Shown: positions 16,595 to 25,385 of the stretch, one piece after another
Layout of the letters: each line of letters opens with the position of its first letter
Position numbering within the stretch: the stretch's first letter is position 1
Origin: an uncultured Alcaligenaceae bacterium
GTDB taxonomy: Bacteria; Pseudomonadota; Gammaproteobacteria; Burkholderiales; Burkholderiaceae_B
Assembly (NCBI GenBank): GCA_937908115.1
Contig: CALEQZ010000041.1
Coordinates: forward strand, 62,001 to 126,000
Direction of reading: 5' to 3'
Length of the DNA: 64,000 nt
Made by a program: the position numbers and the translations under genes
The notes under the pieces: generated by a model
Seen by the model: only the letters and a program-made list of their open reading frames with translations
Databases searched by the model: none
What the model was told of the DNA's origin: nothing

Positions 16595-18207
16595 GCAAGG
16601 GCATGTCGTCCTGCGGCAAGATTATGTCTGCCGAGCAGGCCGTTGCGCTCATTACCGACGGCGCCAGCGTGGCGGTGGGTGGCACCGGCCCCGTGCTCGA
16701 GCCAGATCTCGTACTGCAGGCATTGGAGCGGCGGTTCGTTTCCGAGGGCGCGCCGCGTAACCTGACGGTCGTCTCGCCCATGTTGCCTGGGGCCCGGCCT
16801 GGCGAAGGTGGGCTCAACACCTTCGCCCATGAAGGCATGCTTGCACGCGTGATCGGCGCGTCCTTTAGCATGTACCGCCATCCCAAGCTGCTCGAGCTGA
16901 TCCGGCAGGAACGCTGCGAAGGCTACATCATCGGCATGGGTACGATGGTGCAGTTGATGACGGCCGCGGCGGCACGCAAGCCCGGCGTGTGGACCACGGT
17001 CGGCATCGGCTCCTTCCTGGATCCGCGCGTCGAAGGCGGACGCATGAACGCGCGCTCGTGCGCCGACATGGCGCAGGTGGTCGCAGTGTCCGGGCGCGAG
17101 CATCTGTTCTATCCAGTCATCCCCATCGACGTGGCCATTGTCAGGGGAACGACTGCCGACGAGAACGGCTACGTCAGCTTCGAGGAAGAACCCAATACCT
17201 TGGGCATGCTGGAGATCGCAGCGGCCGCCAAGGCATGCGGGGGAAAAGTGATCGTCCAAGTCAAGCGAGTGGCACGCGCCGGTAGCCTGGATCCGAAGCT
17301 GGTTCGCATACCCGGTCCGCTGGTCGACGCCATCGTCGTCCATCCCGCCCAGAAGCAGCTATGCGAGTCCATGGCCGACCCGCTGCACGGCTGGAATCCC
17401 TTCCTGACCGGCACCCTCAAGGCAGACTTGAGCCGCATGCCACCCTTGCAGGATCCCGTGCAGCGCATCATGATGCGCCGCGCCGCGCTGGCGCTGCGTC
17501 CCGGTGATGTCATCAACCTGGGTGCCGGGGTGGCCACCCAGCTGCCGCGCATCGCGCTGGAAGAGAACATCCTCGACCGGGTCGTATTCACCAACGAGCA
17601 CGGTATTTTCGGCGGCTTGATGGCTACCGCGTTGGGCGGATCCTTCGTCCCGGCGCTCAATCCCGATGCCATCATGGATTCGGCTTTCCAATTCAATTTT
17701 TACGAGGGCGGGGGGCTGGACGTCACTTTCCTCGGCATTGGCGAAATCGACGCCGAAGGCAACGTCAACGTCAGCAAGTTCGGCCGCGAACTCAATGGAC
17801 CGGGGGGCTTTAACAGCATTACCGAAAGGACGCCGCGGCTGGTCTTTTGCGGGTCGCTGACTTCGGGCGGACTGAAAGTCGCGGTCGAAAACGGGCGCCT
17901 GCGCATCCTCCAGGAAGGCAAGTACCGCAAGTTCGTGCCGCGCGTCGAGCAGATCACGCTCAATGCTGCACGCGCTCATCGGCAAGGGCAGCAGATCCTC
18001 TACATCACCGAACGGGCGGTGTTCCGCCGCGACGAACAAGGGCCGGTTCTCGTCGAGGTGGCGCCGGGCATCGAGGTGGCGCGCGACATCGCGCCCCACG
18101 TCGGTTTCCCGCTGCGCGTTTCCCCGGACCTCAAGGAAATGGATCCACGGATATTTGCCGCAGGCGGCATGCAGCTTGCCCAGGCATTTTCAAAGGAGGA
18201 CGTTTGA
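16591..18207 (+). CDS. Family I CoA-transferase, second of two
   Basis: Protein of 538 residues, a single-chain CoA-transferase like the one at 14310 but divergent from it. The catalytic Glu is expected at about 336 in FTNEHGIFGG; the N-terminal glycine segment is GGTGPVLEPDLVLQAL and the C-terminal half contains GEIDAEGNVNVSKFG, shared with the first copy. Two different transferases in one operon suggest that two acids (for example substrate and a pathway intermediate) are activated. The ATG at 16591 overlaps the aldolase stop codon. Confidence 0.88.
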   Translation: MSKGMSSCGKIMSAEQAVALITDGASVAVGGTGPVLEPDLVLQALERRFVSEGAPRNLTVVSPMLPGARPGEGGLNTFAHEGMLARVIGASFSMYRHPKLLELIRQERCEGYIIGMGTMVQLMTAAAARKPGVWTTVGIGSFLDPRVEGGRMNARSCADMAQVVAVSGREHLFYPVIPIDVAIVRGTTADENGYVSFEEEPNTLGMLEIAAAAKACGGKVIVQVKRVARAGSLDPKLVRIPGPLVDAIVVHPAQKQLCESMADPLHGWNPFLTGTLKADLSRMPPLQDPVQRIMMRRAALALRPGDVINLGAGVATQLPRIALEENILDRVVFTNEHGIFGGLMATALGGSFVPALNPDAIMDSAFQFNFYEGGGLDVTFLGIGEIDAEGNVNVSKFGRELNGPGGFNSITERTPRLVFCGSLTSGGLKVAVENGRLRILQEGKYRKFVPRVEQITLNAARAHRQGQQILYITERAVFRRDEQGPVLVEVAPGIEVARDIAPHVGFPLRVSPDLKEMDPRIFAAGGMQLAQAFSKEDV

Positions 18208-18686
18208 TGATAGCCAAACCGGAGCCCGTGGTGCTGGGCATGTGGTTCGAGGATTTCAAGGAAGGCGAAGAGCGCCTGTCGCCGGGCAGAACCATTACAG
18301 AAAGCGACTTGGTCGCCTTCGCAGGCCTGACGGGCGACTATAGCCAGGTCCATACCGACGAGGAATTCTGCAAGAAGACCGAGTTTGGCACGCGCATCGC
18401 GCACGGCCTGCTGGGGCTGTCGATCGCACAAGGCCTATGCTGGCGTACCAACTACACCCAGGGCACGGGCGTGGCGTCCTTGGCGTGGAACAAATGGACG
18501 TTCAGGCGGCCGATCTTCATCGGCGACACTGTCCGGGTGCGGTGGAAATTGCTGCACAAGCGCCCAAGCAACAGCAAGCCGGGCATGGGGATCATCACCG
18601 AGCACGTCGAACTGATCAACCAGAAGGGCGAGGTGGTGCAAGACGGAGAGCACGTCACCATGGTTCGCAGGCGGCCCCATGAGTGA
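18207..18686 (+). CDS. MaoC-like (R)-specific enoyl-CoA hydratase
   Basis: Hot-dog-fold protein of 159 residues. The hydratase-2 motif is partly kept as TGDYSQVHTDEEF: the catalytic Asp and His are present, but the usual Asn is Ser. HGLLGLSIAQGL follows. It probably hydrates an enoyl-CoA. AAAGGAGG sits just upstream of the start, whose A is the last base of the previous stop codon. It overlaps the second enoyl-CoA hydratase gene by 8 bp. Confidence 0.85.
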   Translation: MIAKPEPVVLGMWFEDFKEGEERLSPGRTITESDLVAFAGLTGDYSQVHTDEEFCKKTEFGTRIAHGLLGLSIAQGLCWRTNYTQGTGVASLAWNKWTFRRPIFIGDTVRVRWKLLHKRPSNSKPGMGIITEHVELINQKGEVVQDGEHVTMVRRRPHE

Positions 18687-19476
18687 ACTTGCTGAGTTCA
18701 TCCATCTTGCCTACGAGTGCAGCGACGGCATTGCCACCCTGACCTTGAACCGGCCGGAGGTGCTCAACGCCTGCAATCCCCGCCTGCATCGCGAAATCCA
18801 GGCGGCGGTCGATCGCGCCGAAGCCGACCCCCAGGTGCGGGTGCTGATCCTGCGCGGGGCGGGGCGTGCTTTCTGCTCCGGCTCGGACTTACGCGAGACC
18901 GGCGGCATGTACGGTGAAAAGGCGCGTCAGTACATCCGGCTGGACTTCGCCACGAAGAACCGCGTGGCCACCTGTGCCAAGCCCGTCATCGCTGCGCTGC
19001 ACGGCCACGTTGCCGGAGGCGGATTCGAACTTGCGCTGGCCTGCGACATCCGCATCGTGGCTGAGGACACGCTGTTCTCGCTGCCGGAAATCCGGCTCGG
19101 GACCATTCCGGGCGCAGGCGGCCTGCAGCGGCTGCCGCAGATCGTGGGGCTGGGCATTGCCAAGGAATGGGCCTTCAGCGGCCGGCGCATAGACGCCGCC
19201 GAAGCCTACCGAACGGGCCTGGCCAACCAGGTGCATCCAGCCGGCCAGGTTTTTGAGGCGGCACGCGCTTTGGCACTGTCGCTGGCCGAGCGCAATCCGC
19301 TGGCCTTGGCGCTGGCCAAGCGCGCCTTGGACCCCGAGCCGCCGGCAGCCGATGGATTGGTGGGCGCTTTCCACATGCTGGCGTCCCAGGCTTGCCACGA
19401 CGCCGGGGATTTTTCGGTCAACACGGACCGCTACGTGGCGAAGAGGCACGGCGGGGAAAAGGAGGAGACACCATGA
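18679..19476 (+). CDS. Enoyl-CoA hydratase/isomerase family protein (second of two)
   Basis: Crotonase-fold protein of 265 residues with both hydratase glutamates: Glu117 in GGGFELALACD and Glu137 in SLPEIRLGTIPGAGGLQRLP. The oxyanion segment FCSGSDLRE (65-73) has Ser-Asp in place of the more common Ala-Asp. It overlaps maoC by 8 bp and the Bug receptor gene by 4 bp. It acts in the same CoA-ester pathway as the upstream enzymes. Confidence 0.88.
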   Translation: MSELAEFIHLAYECSDGIATLTLNRPEVLNACNPRLHREIQAAVDRAEADPQVRVLILRGAGRAFCSGSDLRETGGMYGEKARQYIRLDFATKNRVATCAKPVIAALHGHVAGGGFELALACDIRIVAEDTLFSLPEIRLGTIPGAGGLQRLPQIVGLGIAKEWAFSGRRIDAAEAYRTGLANQVHPAGQVFEAARALALSLAERNPLALALAKRALDPEPPAADGLVGAFHMLASQACHDAGDFSVNTDRYVAKRHGGEKEETP

Positions 19477-20444
19477 AATCAACGTTCTTCGCACTTGCGT
19501 TGGCCGCAGTCATGGCCATGCCCATGGCGTCGGCATGCGCTCAGGATTGGCCGGCGCGTCCGCTGCAGATGATCGTCCCGCAGTCGCCGGGAGGTGGCGC
19601 CGACATTCTGGCCCGCGACCTGGCGGTGCGGCTGCAGCCCCGGTTGGGCCAGCCGGTGGTGGTCGAAAACCGCCCGGGCGCCGGCGGTGTGATCGGGACT
19701 GATTTCGTTGCAAGGGCGCCTGCCGACGGCTATACGCTGATGATGGGCGCCATCAGCACGCACGGCATTAATCCGGGGCTGTATAAGAAGCTGCCTTACG
19801 ACGCGATAAAGGATTTCGAACCCGTCGCACTAGTCGCCACCGCGCCGCTGCTGGTCGTGGTCAATCCCAAGCTACCCGTCAATTCCGTGGCCGAGCTCAT
19901 TGCCGCGGCCAAGGCCGCGCCGGGCAAGCTGACCTACGGCTCAGCCGGCAACGGCAACTCCACGCACCTGGCGGGGGAGCTGTTTCGGTCCATGGCTGGG
20001 GTCGACATTCTTCACGTGCCGTTCAAGGGTGCGACGCCAGCCGAGGTCGGCCTGATGGGCGGACAGGTGTCCATCATGTTCAGCAGCATCCTGACGGCAT
20101 TGCCGCACTCGCGCGAAGGGCGGATGCGGGCACTGGCGGTCACCAGCACTAAGCGCTCGAGCGTGGCGCCGGATCTTCCCACCGTGGACGAAGAGGGCTT
20201 GCCCGGCTTCGACGTCAACCCTTGGTACGGCGTGTTCGCGCCGGCCGGTACGCCACCGGAGGTGGTTGCCCGATTGAACCGGGAAATCAATGACATCCTG
20301 GCCATGTCCGACATGAAAGAGCGGCTCGCCGGCCTGGGCGCCGAGCCAGGTGCCATGTCCCAGCAGGAGTTCGCCGCATACGTCCAGGCCGAAGTCAAGA
20401 AGTGGGCGAAGGTCGTCGCCGATGCGGGCGCGGCCATAGACTGA
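19473..20444 (+). CDS. Bug-family (TctC-like) periplasmic receptor
   Basis: Protein of 323 residues with a Sec signal peptide (cleavage near residue 23, ACA|QDWPARPL). It has the family signatures IVPQSPGGGADILARDLA, VENRPGAGGVIGTDFVA and HVPFKGATPAEVGL. Bug proteins bind carboxylates, amino acids or nicotinate and feed TctAB-type permeases or act as sensors. No tctAB genes are present here, yet the operon also encodes a full TRAP importer, so this receptor may act as a co-sensor or use a distant permease. It is the last gene of the 12-gene operon, with AAAGGAGGAG as ribosome-binding site. Confidence 0.92.
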   Translation: MKSTFFALALAAVMAMPMASACAQDWPARPLQMIVPQSPGGGADILARDLAVRLQPRLGQPVVVENRPGAGGVIGTDFVARAPADGYTLMMGAISTHGINPGLYKKLPYDAIKDFEPVALVATAPLLVVVNPKLPVNSVAELIAAAKAAPGKLTYGSAGNGNSTHLAGELFRSMAGVDILHVPFKGATPAEVGLMGGQVSIMFSSILTALPHSREGRMRALAVTSTKRSSVAPDLPTVDEEGLPGFDVNPWYGVFAPAGTPPEVVARLNREINDILAMSDMKERLAGLGAEPGAMSQQEFAAYVQAEVKKWAKVVADAGAAID

Positions 20445-20521
20445 ACGTTCCTGGGGGATGGGGGTTTTCACCGGCGCTGGCCCCCCGCGCCGGCTTCGTA
20501 TCGGTTAACCTTCAACCTACG

Positions 20522-21175
20522 ATGAACAAACCCTATTACCCCCATCCCATCATCGCCCGGGAAGGCTGGCCTTTTTTGGGCGGCGCAGTGGCGTTGGCCC
20601 TGGTCGTGACCGCCTGGTCGCCCTGGGTGTCGGTGCCGTTCTGGATCCTGGCGCTGTTCGTGCTGCAGTTTTTCCGCGACCCGCCGCGCATGGCGCCGGA
20701 TTCGCCCAACGCCGTGCTGTCGCCGGCCGACGGACGCATCGTCGCCGTCGAGCGCACGACCGACCCGTACGCCGGGCGCGACGCGCTGAAGATCAGCGTA
20801 TTCATGAATGTGTTCAACGTGCACTCGAACCGCTCGCCGGTCGATGGCCACGTCGAGCATGTGCAGTATTTCCCGGGCAAGTTTTTCAACGCCTCGCTGG
20901 ACAAGGCCTCGGCCGAAAACGAGCGCAACGCGATGGTGCTGCGCACCCCCAGCGGTCACCGCGTCACGGCGGTGCAGATCGCCGGGCTGGTGGCCAAGCG
21001 CATTCTTTGCTATGCCAAGCCCGGCGATGACTTGGCACGCGGCCAGCGCTACGGCTTCATCCGCTTCGGCTCGCGCGTGGATGTCTACCTGCCGCCGCAG
21101 GCGCGCCCGCGGGTGGCCTTGGGCGACAAGGTCAGCGCCACCAGCACGGTGCTGGCCGACCTGCCGACGGCCTGA
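20522..21175 (+). CDS. psd: Phosphatidylserine decarboxylase, short (archaeal-type) form
   Basis: Membrane-associated enzyme of 217 residues making phosphatidylethanolamine. The proenzyme cleaves itself between Gly183 and Ser184 (IRFGSRVDVYLP) to generate the pyruvoyl group; the short length and GS site identify the archaeal-type subgroup. Two N-terminal hydrophobic helices span about 18-52, followed by FRDPPR. It lies 14 bp before pssA, so the two phospholipid genes form a unit. In related genomes this pair is often found directly after ilvC. Confidence 0.94.
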   Translation: MNKPYYPHPIIAREGWPFLGGAVALALVVTAWSPWVSVPFWILALFVLQFFRDPPRMAPDSPNAVLSPADGRIVAVERTTDPYAGRDALKISVFMNVFNVHSNRSPVDGHVEHVQYFPGKFFNASLDKASAENERNAMVLRTPSGHRVTAVQIAGLVAKRILCYAKPGDDLARGQRYGFIRFGSRVDVYLPPQARPRVALGDKVSATSTVLADLPTA

Positions 21176-21189
21176 CAGGAGAGGCGCGC

Positions 21190-21957
21190 ATGGCAAACCC
21201 GCATATGCGTGATCCGGAGCAACGCCACCGCAGCATTTACCTGCTGCCCAACGCGTTTACCACCGCCAACCTGTTCGCCGGCTTCTATGCCGTGGTGCAG
21301 GCGATGAACGACCGTTTCGAGGCGGCGGCCATCGCCATCTTCCTGGCCATGGTGTTCGACGGCATGGACGGGCGGGTGGCGCGGCTGACCAACACCCAGT
21401 CGGCCTTCGGCGAGCAGTACGACTCCTTGTCGGACATGACTTCCTTCGGTGTGGCGCCGGCGCTGGTCATGTACGAATGGATATTGCACGACCTGGGGCG
21501 CTGGGGCTGGCTGGCCGCCTTCGTCTATGTGGCGGGGGCGGCGTTGCGGCTGGCGCGCTTCAATATCAACATCGCGGTGGTCGACAAGCGCTTCTTCCAA
21601 GGGCTGCCCAGCCCCGCCGCAGCGGCCATCGTCGCCGGCTTCGTCTGGCTGGCAGTGGACAATAAGATGCCGCTGGACCGCGGCGTGCTCGCCTGGGCGG
21701 CGTTCGCGTTGACGCTGTATGCCGGCTGCGCGATGGTGTCAAACGCGCCGTTCTACAGCGGCAAGTCCTTTGCGCTGGGGCGCAGCGTGCCGTTCTGGAC
21801 CATCCTGGTGGTCGTTGCCGCCTTCGTGTTCATTTCCAGCGACCCTCCCGTGGTGCTGTTCGTCCTCTTCCTCGCCTACGGGTTTTCGGGCTGGTTGATC
21901 TGGGTGTGGCGCTGGAACCGCGCCAAGCGGCTGCAGCAAGGGCGGCGCGACGCCTGA
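21190..21957 (+). CDS. pssA: CDP-diacylglycerol-serine O-phosphatidyltransferase
   Basis: Integral membrane enzyme of 255 residues forming phosphatidylserine from CDP-diacylglycerol and serine. The CDP-alcohol phosphatidyltransferase motif D-G-x2-D-G-x2-A-R-x8-G-x3-D-x3-D is complete: Asp57, Asp60, Ala64-Arg65, Gly74, Asp78, Asp82. About six to eight membrane helices follow the expected pattern. GACAGGAGAGG precedes the start. It acts directly before Psd in the same pathway. Confidence 0.95.
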   Translation: MANPHMRDPEQRHRSIYLLPNAFTTANLFAGFYAVVQAMNDRFEAAAIAIFLAMVFDGMDGRVARLTNTQSAFGEQYDSLSDMTSFGVAPALVMYEWILHDLGRWGWLAAFVYVAGAALRLARFNINIAVVDKRFFQGLPSPAAAAIVAGFVWLAVDNKMPLDRGVLAWAAFALTLYAGCAMVSNAPFYSGKSFALGRSVPFWTILVVVAAFVFISSDPPVVLFVLFLAYGFSGWLIWVWRWNRAKRLQQGRRDA

Positions 21958-21983
21958 ATCCGGCGGGCGCGGCACGCCCGCGG

Positions 21984-22496
21984 CTACCACCACGACCAGC
22001 GGTCGTCGTCGAACATGGGGTCCGGGCCTGGGTGAAAGCGCGTGACGCGCTCGCCGTCGCGACCCATGTATACATACATCAGCGAATTCCACACGCCCGA
22101 CTGGCGGTAGCGGTAGGCCCAGACCTGCTGGCGCGAGGACGGCAGCCCGACCTCGCTGACCTCGGCCGGCGGGCCGAAGGCGCACAGGACTCGTTCGGCC
22201 GTCCAGGTGCCCTGGCGCAGGCGCTCGAACGACGCATCGGTCAGCACGGGCTCGATGCCCTGGGTGCGTCCGTCGGGTGTGACGTCGGTGGCCCAGGCGT
22301 ACTGGCCCATGGGCTGCTGCGACCAGATCACGCGCCGGCCGCCGTCGGGCAGGGGACAACTGTAGTTGGGGCGCCCGAATTGGGCTTCGACCTCGGCCAG
22401 TGGCGTGCCGGCCGGCAGGTCGGCCAGGGTGGTGCAGCCGGCGGCCAGGGCCAGGGCGAATAGGGCGCCGGCGTGGCGCGGCGAAAATAGGGACAT
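21984..22496 (-). CDS. Putative lipoprotein of unknown function
   Basis: Protein of 170 residues with a lipoprotein signal: hydrophobic segment ALFALALAAGC, with the acylated Cys in LAAGC near residue 20. The mature part starts TTLADLPAGTPLAEVEAQFG, like small outer-membrane lipoproteins with an SmpA/BamE-like start, and ends in an aromatic-rich DDDRWSWW. The start at 22496 has GGAGA at good distance on the minus strand; an upstream in-frame ATG (22523) would add nine residues. It converges on pssA. No function is known to me. Confidence 0.72.
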   Translation of the reverse strand: MSLFSPRHAGALFALALAAGCTTLADLPAGTPLAEVEAQFGRPNYSCPLPDGGRRVIWSQQPMGQYAWATDVTPDGRTQGIEPVLTDASFERLRQGTWTAERVLCAFGPPAEVSEVGLPSSRQQVWAYRYRQSGVWNSLMYVYMGRDGERVTRFHPGPDPMFDDDRWSWW

Positions 22497-22570
22497 TACC
22501 GTCTCCGGAAACAGGCGCGGCACGCCGGGCGGCGCTGGCGCAACGCCTGGGGCGATTTTAGCGAATCGGC

Positions 22571-22576
22571 TATAAT
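22571..22576 (+). promoter_or_regulatory. -10 box of the rpsO-pnp promoter
   Basis: A perfect TATAAT about 120 bp before the rpsO start codon. No convincing -35 box stands 16-18 bp upstream. The distance leaves a leader of about 110 nt. Confidence 0.45.
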
Positions 22577-22695
22577 CCCACGGCTATTTCGGTATCCATA
22601 CGTTTTGGCATTGTCGGCAGGGGTGTCCCAGCCGGTTCGTTTTTCCATCACGTCAGGGCGCCTCGGCCCTGTCGCCAGTCACAGAGGTTCATTAC

Positions 22696-22965
22696 ATGTC
22701 CGTTGCTGATATCAACAAAGCCGAAATCGTTGCGCAATTCCAGCGCGCAAAGGGCGACACCGGTTCGCCCGAAGTCCAGGTGGCTCTGCTCACCGCCCGC
22801 ATCAACGAGCTGACCGAGCACTTCAAGACCCACTTGAAGGACCATCACTCGCGCCGCGGCCTGCTTCGCATGGTCAGCCGCCGCCGCAAGCTGCTCGATT
22901 ACCTCAAGGGCCGCAATCCCGATTCCTATCGCGCGCTGATCGAAAAGCTCGGTCTGCGCAAGTGA
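22696..22965 (+). CDS. rpsO: 30S ribosomal protein S15
   Basis: Basic protein of 89 residues, the exact usual length of S15, with the conserved segments GDTGSPEVQVALLTARI, HFKTHLKDHHSRRGLL and SRRRKLLDYLK. It binds 16S rRNA in the platform of the small subunit. AGAGG stands before the start. As in E. coli it precedes pnp, with a terminator-like hairpin in between. Confidence 0.98.
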   Translation: MSVADINKAEIVAQFQRAKGDTGSPEVQVALLTARINELTEHFKTHLKDHHSRRGLLRMVSRRRKLLDYLKGRNPDSYRALIEKLGLRK

Positions 22966-22991
22966 TCGCCGGGGCAGGCTCCCCATGATGC

Positions 22992-23034
22992 AACCGTGGC
23001 CGGTGCGACATGCGTCGCAGCGGCCACGGTTTTT
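22992..23034 (+). terminator. Long hairpin terminator between rpsO and pnp
   Basis: ACCGTGGCCG (22993-23002) pairs with CGGCCACGGT (23021-23030). Inside it TGCGAC (23004-23009) pairs with GTCGCA (23014-23019) around a 4-base loop, and a T-run follows. Since it lies 22 bp before the pnp start with no room for another promoter, read-through must supply pnp mRNA. The duplex could also be an RNase III target, as known for the E. coli rpsO-pnp leader. Confidence 0.8.
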
Positions 23035-23055
23035 CATTTGCAAGGAAGATTCGTC

Positions 23056-25209
23056 ATGTTCAACAAAGTGACCAAGTCGTTTCAATACGGCCAGCACACC
23101 GTCGTGCTGGAAACCGGCGAGATCGCTCGCCAGGCTTCCGGCGCCGTGCTAGTGTCCATCGAAGATACGGTCGTGCTGGCTACCGTCGTGGGGGCCAAGA
23201 ATGCCAAGCCCGGCCAGCAGTTCTTTCCCCTGACCGTCGATTACATCGAGAAGACCTACGCCGCCGGCCGCATCCCCGGCGGCTTTTTCAAGCGCGAAGG
23301 CAAGCCCTCCGAAAAAGAAACGCTGACTTCCCGCCTGATCGACCGCCCGCTGCGCCCGCTGTTTCCGGAGGGTTTCTACAACGAAGTGCAGGTGGTCGTG
23401 CACACGCTGTCGGTCAATCCCGAGATCGATCCCGACATCGCCGCGATGCTGGGCGCTTCGGCGGCCCTGGCCATTTCCGGCATCCCGTTCAACGGCCCGA
23501 TCGGCGCGGCCCGCGTCGGCTATGTCGACGGCCAATACGTGCTGAACCCGACCGCCAGCCAGCTCAAGTCGTCCAAGATGAACCTGGTCGTGGCCGGCAC
23601 GCAGAACGCCGTGCTCATGGTCGAGTCCGAGGCCGAGGAGCTGTCCGAGGAAGTCATGCTCGGCGCCGTCGTCTACGGCCACGAACAGATGCAGGTGGCC
23701 ATCGACGCCATCAATGACCTGGTGCGTGAAGCCGGCAAGCCCGAATGGGATTGGCAGCCGCCGCCGCGCAACGAAGCGCTGATCGCTGCGGTCACCGAGC
23801 TGGCCCGCGAAGGCCTGCAGGCTGCCTACCAAATCCGCCAGAAGCAGGAGCGCACCGCCAAGCTGCGCGAAATCTACGCCGACGTGCAGGCCCGGCTGGC
23901 TGCCCAGGCCGCCGAGCGCGGCGAGCCCGAACCCGATCCGGTCGCCGTCGAGGACATCCTGTTCAACCTGGAGGCGTCCATCGTCCGCACCCAGATCCTG
24001 AACGGCGAGCCCCGCATCGACGGCCGCGACACGCGCACGGTGCGCCCGATCAGCATCCGCCTGGGCGTGCTGCCACGCGCGCACGGCAGCGCGCTGTTCA
24101 CCCGCGGCGAAACCCAGGCCCTGGTCGTGGCCACGCTGGGCACCAAGCAAGATGAGCAGATCATCGACGCGCTCATGGGCGAATACCGCGACCGGTTCAT
24201 GTTGCACTACAACATGCCGCCGTTCGCCACCGGCGAAACCGGCCGCATCGGCGTGCCCAAGCGCCGCGAGATTGGCCACGGCCGCCTGGCCAAGCGCGCG
24301 CTGGTTTCCCAGCTGCCCTCGCCGGAAGAATTCCAGTACACCATCCGCCTGGTCTCCGAGATCACCGAATCCAATGGTTCCTCGTCGATGGCCACGGTTT
24401 GCGGCGGTTCGCTGGCCATGATGGATGCCGGCGTGCCGGTCAAGAACCACACCGCCGGCGTGGCCATGGGCCTGATCATGGAAGGTGGCAAGTTCGCCGT
24501 GCTGACCGATATCCTGGGCGACGAAGACCACCTGGGCGACATGGACTTCAAGGTGGCTGGCACCGAGCACGGCATCACCGCCCTGCAAATGGATATCAAG
24601 ATCCAGGGCATTACCAAGGAAATCATGCAGGTGGCGCTGGCCCAGGCCCGCGAAGGCCGCCTGCACATCCTGGCCAAGATGCGCGAAGCCATCGAAGGGT
24701 CGCGCCAGCAGCTGTCGGCGTTTGCGCCGCGCATGCTTACCATGAAGATCAACCCGGAGAAGATCCGCGACGTGATCGGCAAGGGCGGTGCCACCATTCG
24801 CGCCCTGACCGAAGAAACCGGCACGCAGATCGACATTTCGGACGACGGCACCATCGTCATCTCCAGCGTCGACTTGGACCGCGCCCGCGAAGCCGAGCGC
24901 CGCATCGCCGAGCTGACCGCCGACGTCGAAGTCGGCCAAGTCTACGAAGGCAGCGTGCTGCGCCTGCTGGACTTTGGCGCCATCGTCCAGGTGCTGCCCG
25001 GCCGCGACGGCCTGCTGCATATCTCCGAGATCGCCAACTACCGCATCGCCAACATCAACGACGTGCTCAAGGTCGGCCAGAGCGTGCGCGTCAAGGTGAT
25101 CGAGGCCGACGACAAGGGGCGGCTGCGGCTGTCGGTCAAGGCCATCGGCGGCATCGAACAGCAGGGCGGCCCGGCCGCGCCGGCTGCCGCATCGGCCCAG
25201 GGGCAGTAA
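23056..25209 (+). CDS. pnp: Polyribonucleotide nucleotidyltransferase (PNPase)
   Basis: 3'-to-5' phosphorolytic exoribonuclease of 717 residues. Two RNase PH domains (about 1-230 and 310-545) flank a helical linker; the catalytic acidic cluster DEDHLGDMDF lies in the second. A KH domain with GKGGATI (about 574-580) and a C-terminal S1 domain (about 620-690, VGQVYEGSVLRLLDFGAIVQ) bind RNA. The ATG at 23056 follows AAGGAAG. The length and domain order are those of the family. Confidence 0.97.
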   Translation: MFNKVTKSFQYGQHTVVLETGEIARQASGAVLVSIEDTVVLATVVGAKNAKPGQQFFPLTVDYIEKTYAAGRIPGGFFKREGKPSEKETLTSRLIDRPLRPLFPEGFYNEVQVVVHTLSVNPEIDPDIAAMLGASAALAISGIPFNGPIGAARVGYVDGQYVLNPTASQLKSSKMNLVVAGTQNAVLMVESEAEELSEEVMLGAVVYGHEQMQVAIDAINDLVREAGKPEWDWQPPPRNEALIAAVTELAREGLQAAYQIRQKQERTAKLREIYADVQARLAAQAAERGEPEPDPVAVEDILFNLEASIVRTQILNGEPRIDGRDTRTVRPISIRLGVLPRAHGSALFTRGETQALVVATLGTKQDEQIIDALMGEYRDRFMLHYNMPPFATGETGRIGVPKRREIGHGRLAKRALVSQLPSPEEFQYTIRLVSEITESNGSSSMATVCGGSLAMMDAGVPVKNHTAGVAMGLIMEGGKFAVLTDILGDEDHLGDMDFKVAGTEHGITALQMDIKIQGITKEIMQVALAQAREGRLHILAKMREAIEGSRQQLSAFAPRMLTMKINPEKIRDVIGKGGATIRALTEETGTQIDISDDGTIVISSVDLDRAREAERRIAELTADVEVGQVYEGSVLRLLDFGAIVQVLPGRDGLLHISEIANYRIANINDVLKVGQSVRVKVIEADDKGRLRLSVKAIGGIEQQGGPAAPAAASAQGQ

Positions 25210-25290
25210 GGCGGGCCGGCGGCCTGCCCGGGTCCGCTCGCCTGGCGTGGCGGCCCGGGCCGATGTCCCGCCCTACGGAACTAGCATCGC

Positions 25291-25317
25291 GCGGCGCCTT
25301 CGGGCGCCGCTTGCTTT
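25291..25317 (+). terminator. Intrinsic terminator downstream of pnp
   Basis: GCGGCGCC (25291-25298), stable TTCG loop, GGCGCCGC (25303-25310), then TTGCTTTT. It separates pnp from the next lipoprotein gene. Confidence 0.8.
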
Positions 25318-25385
25318 TGGGTGGGTTAAAGTTGGCGCGCTGCCATGACGCCATCATGGTCGTCTGGCCATCGTACGGACCCGAC

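Noticed and set aside
21963..21981. GCGGGCG/CGCCCGC hairpin after pssA
   Set aside because: No T-run on either strand and the region is uniformly GC-rich, so it is not convincing as a terminator.
24399..25385. Open frame extending from inside pnp into the lipoprotein gene
   Set aside because: The first part is an out-of-frame shadow of pnp; the lipoprotein signal sequence fixes the start at 25386.
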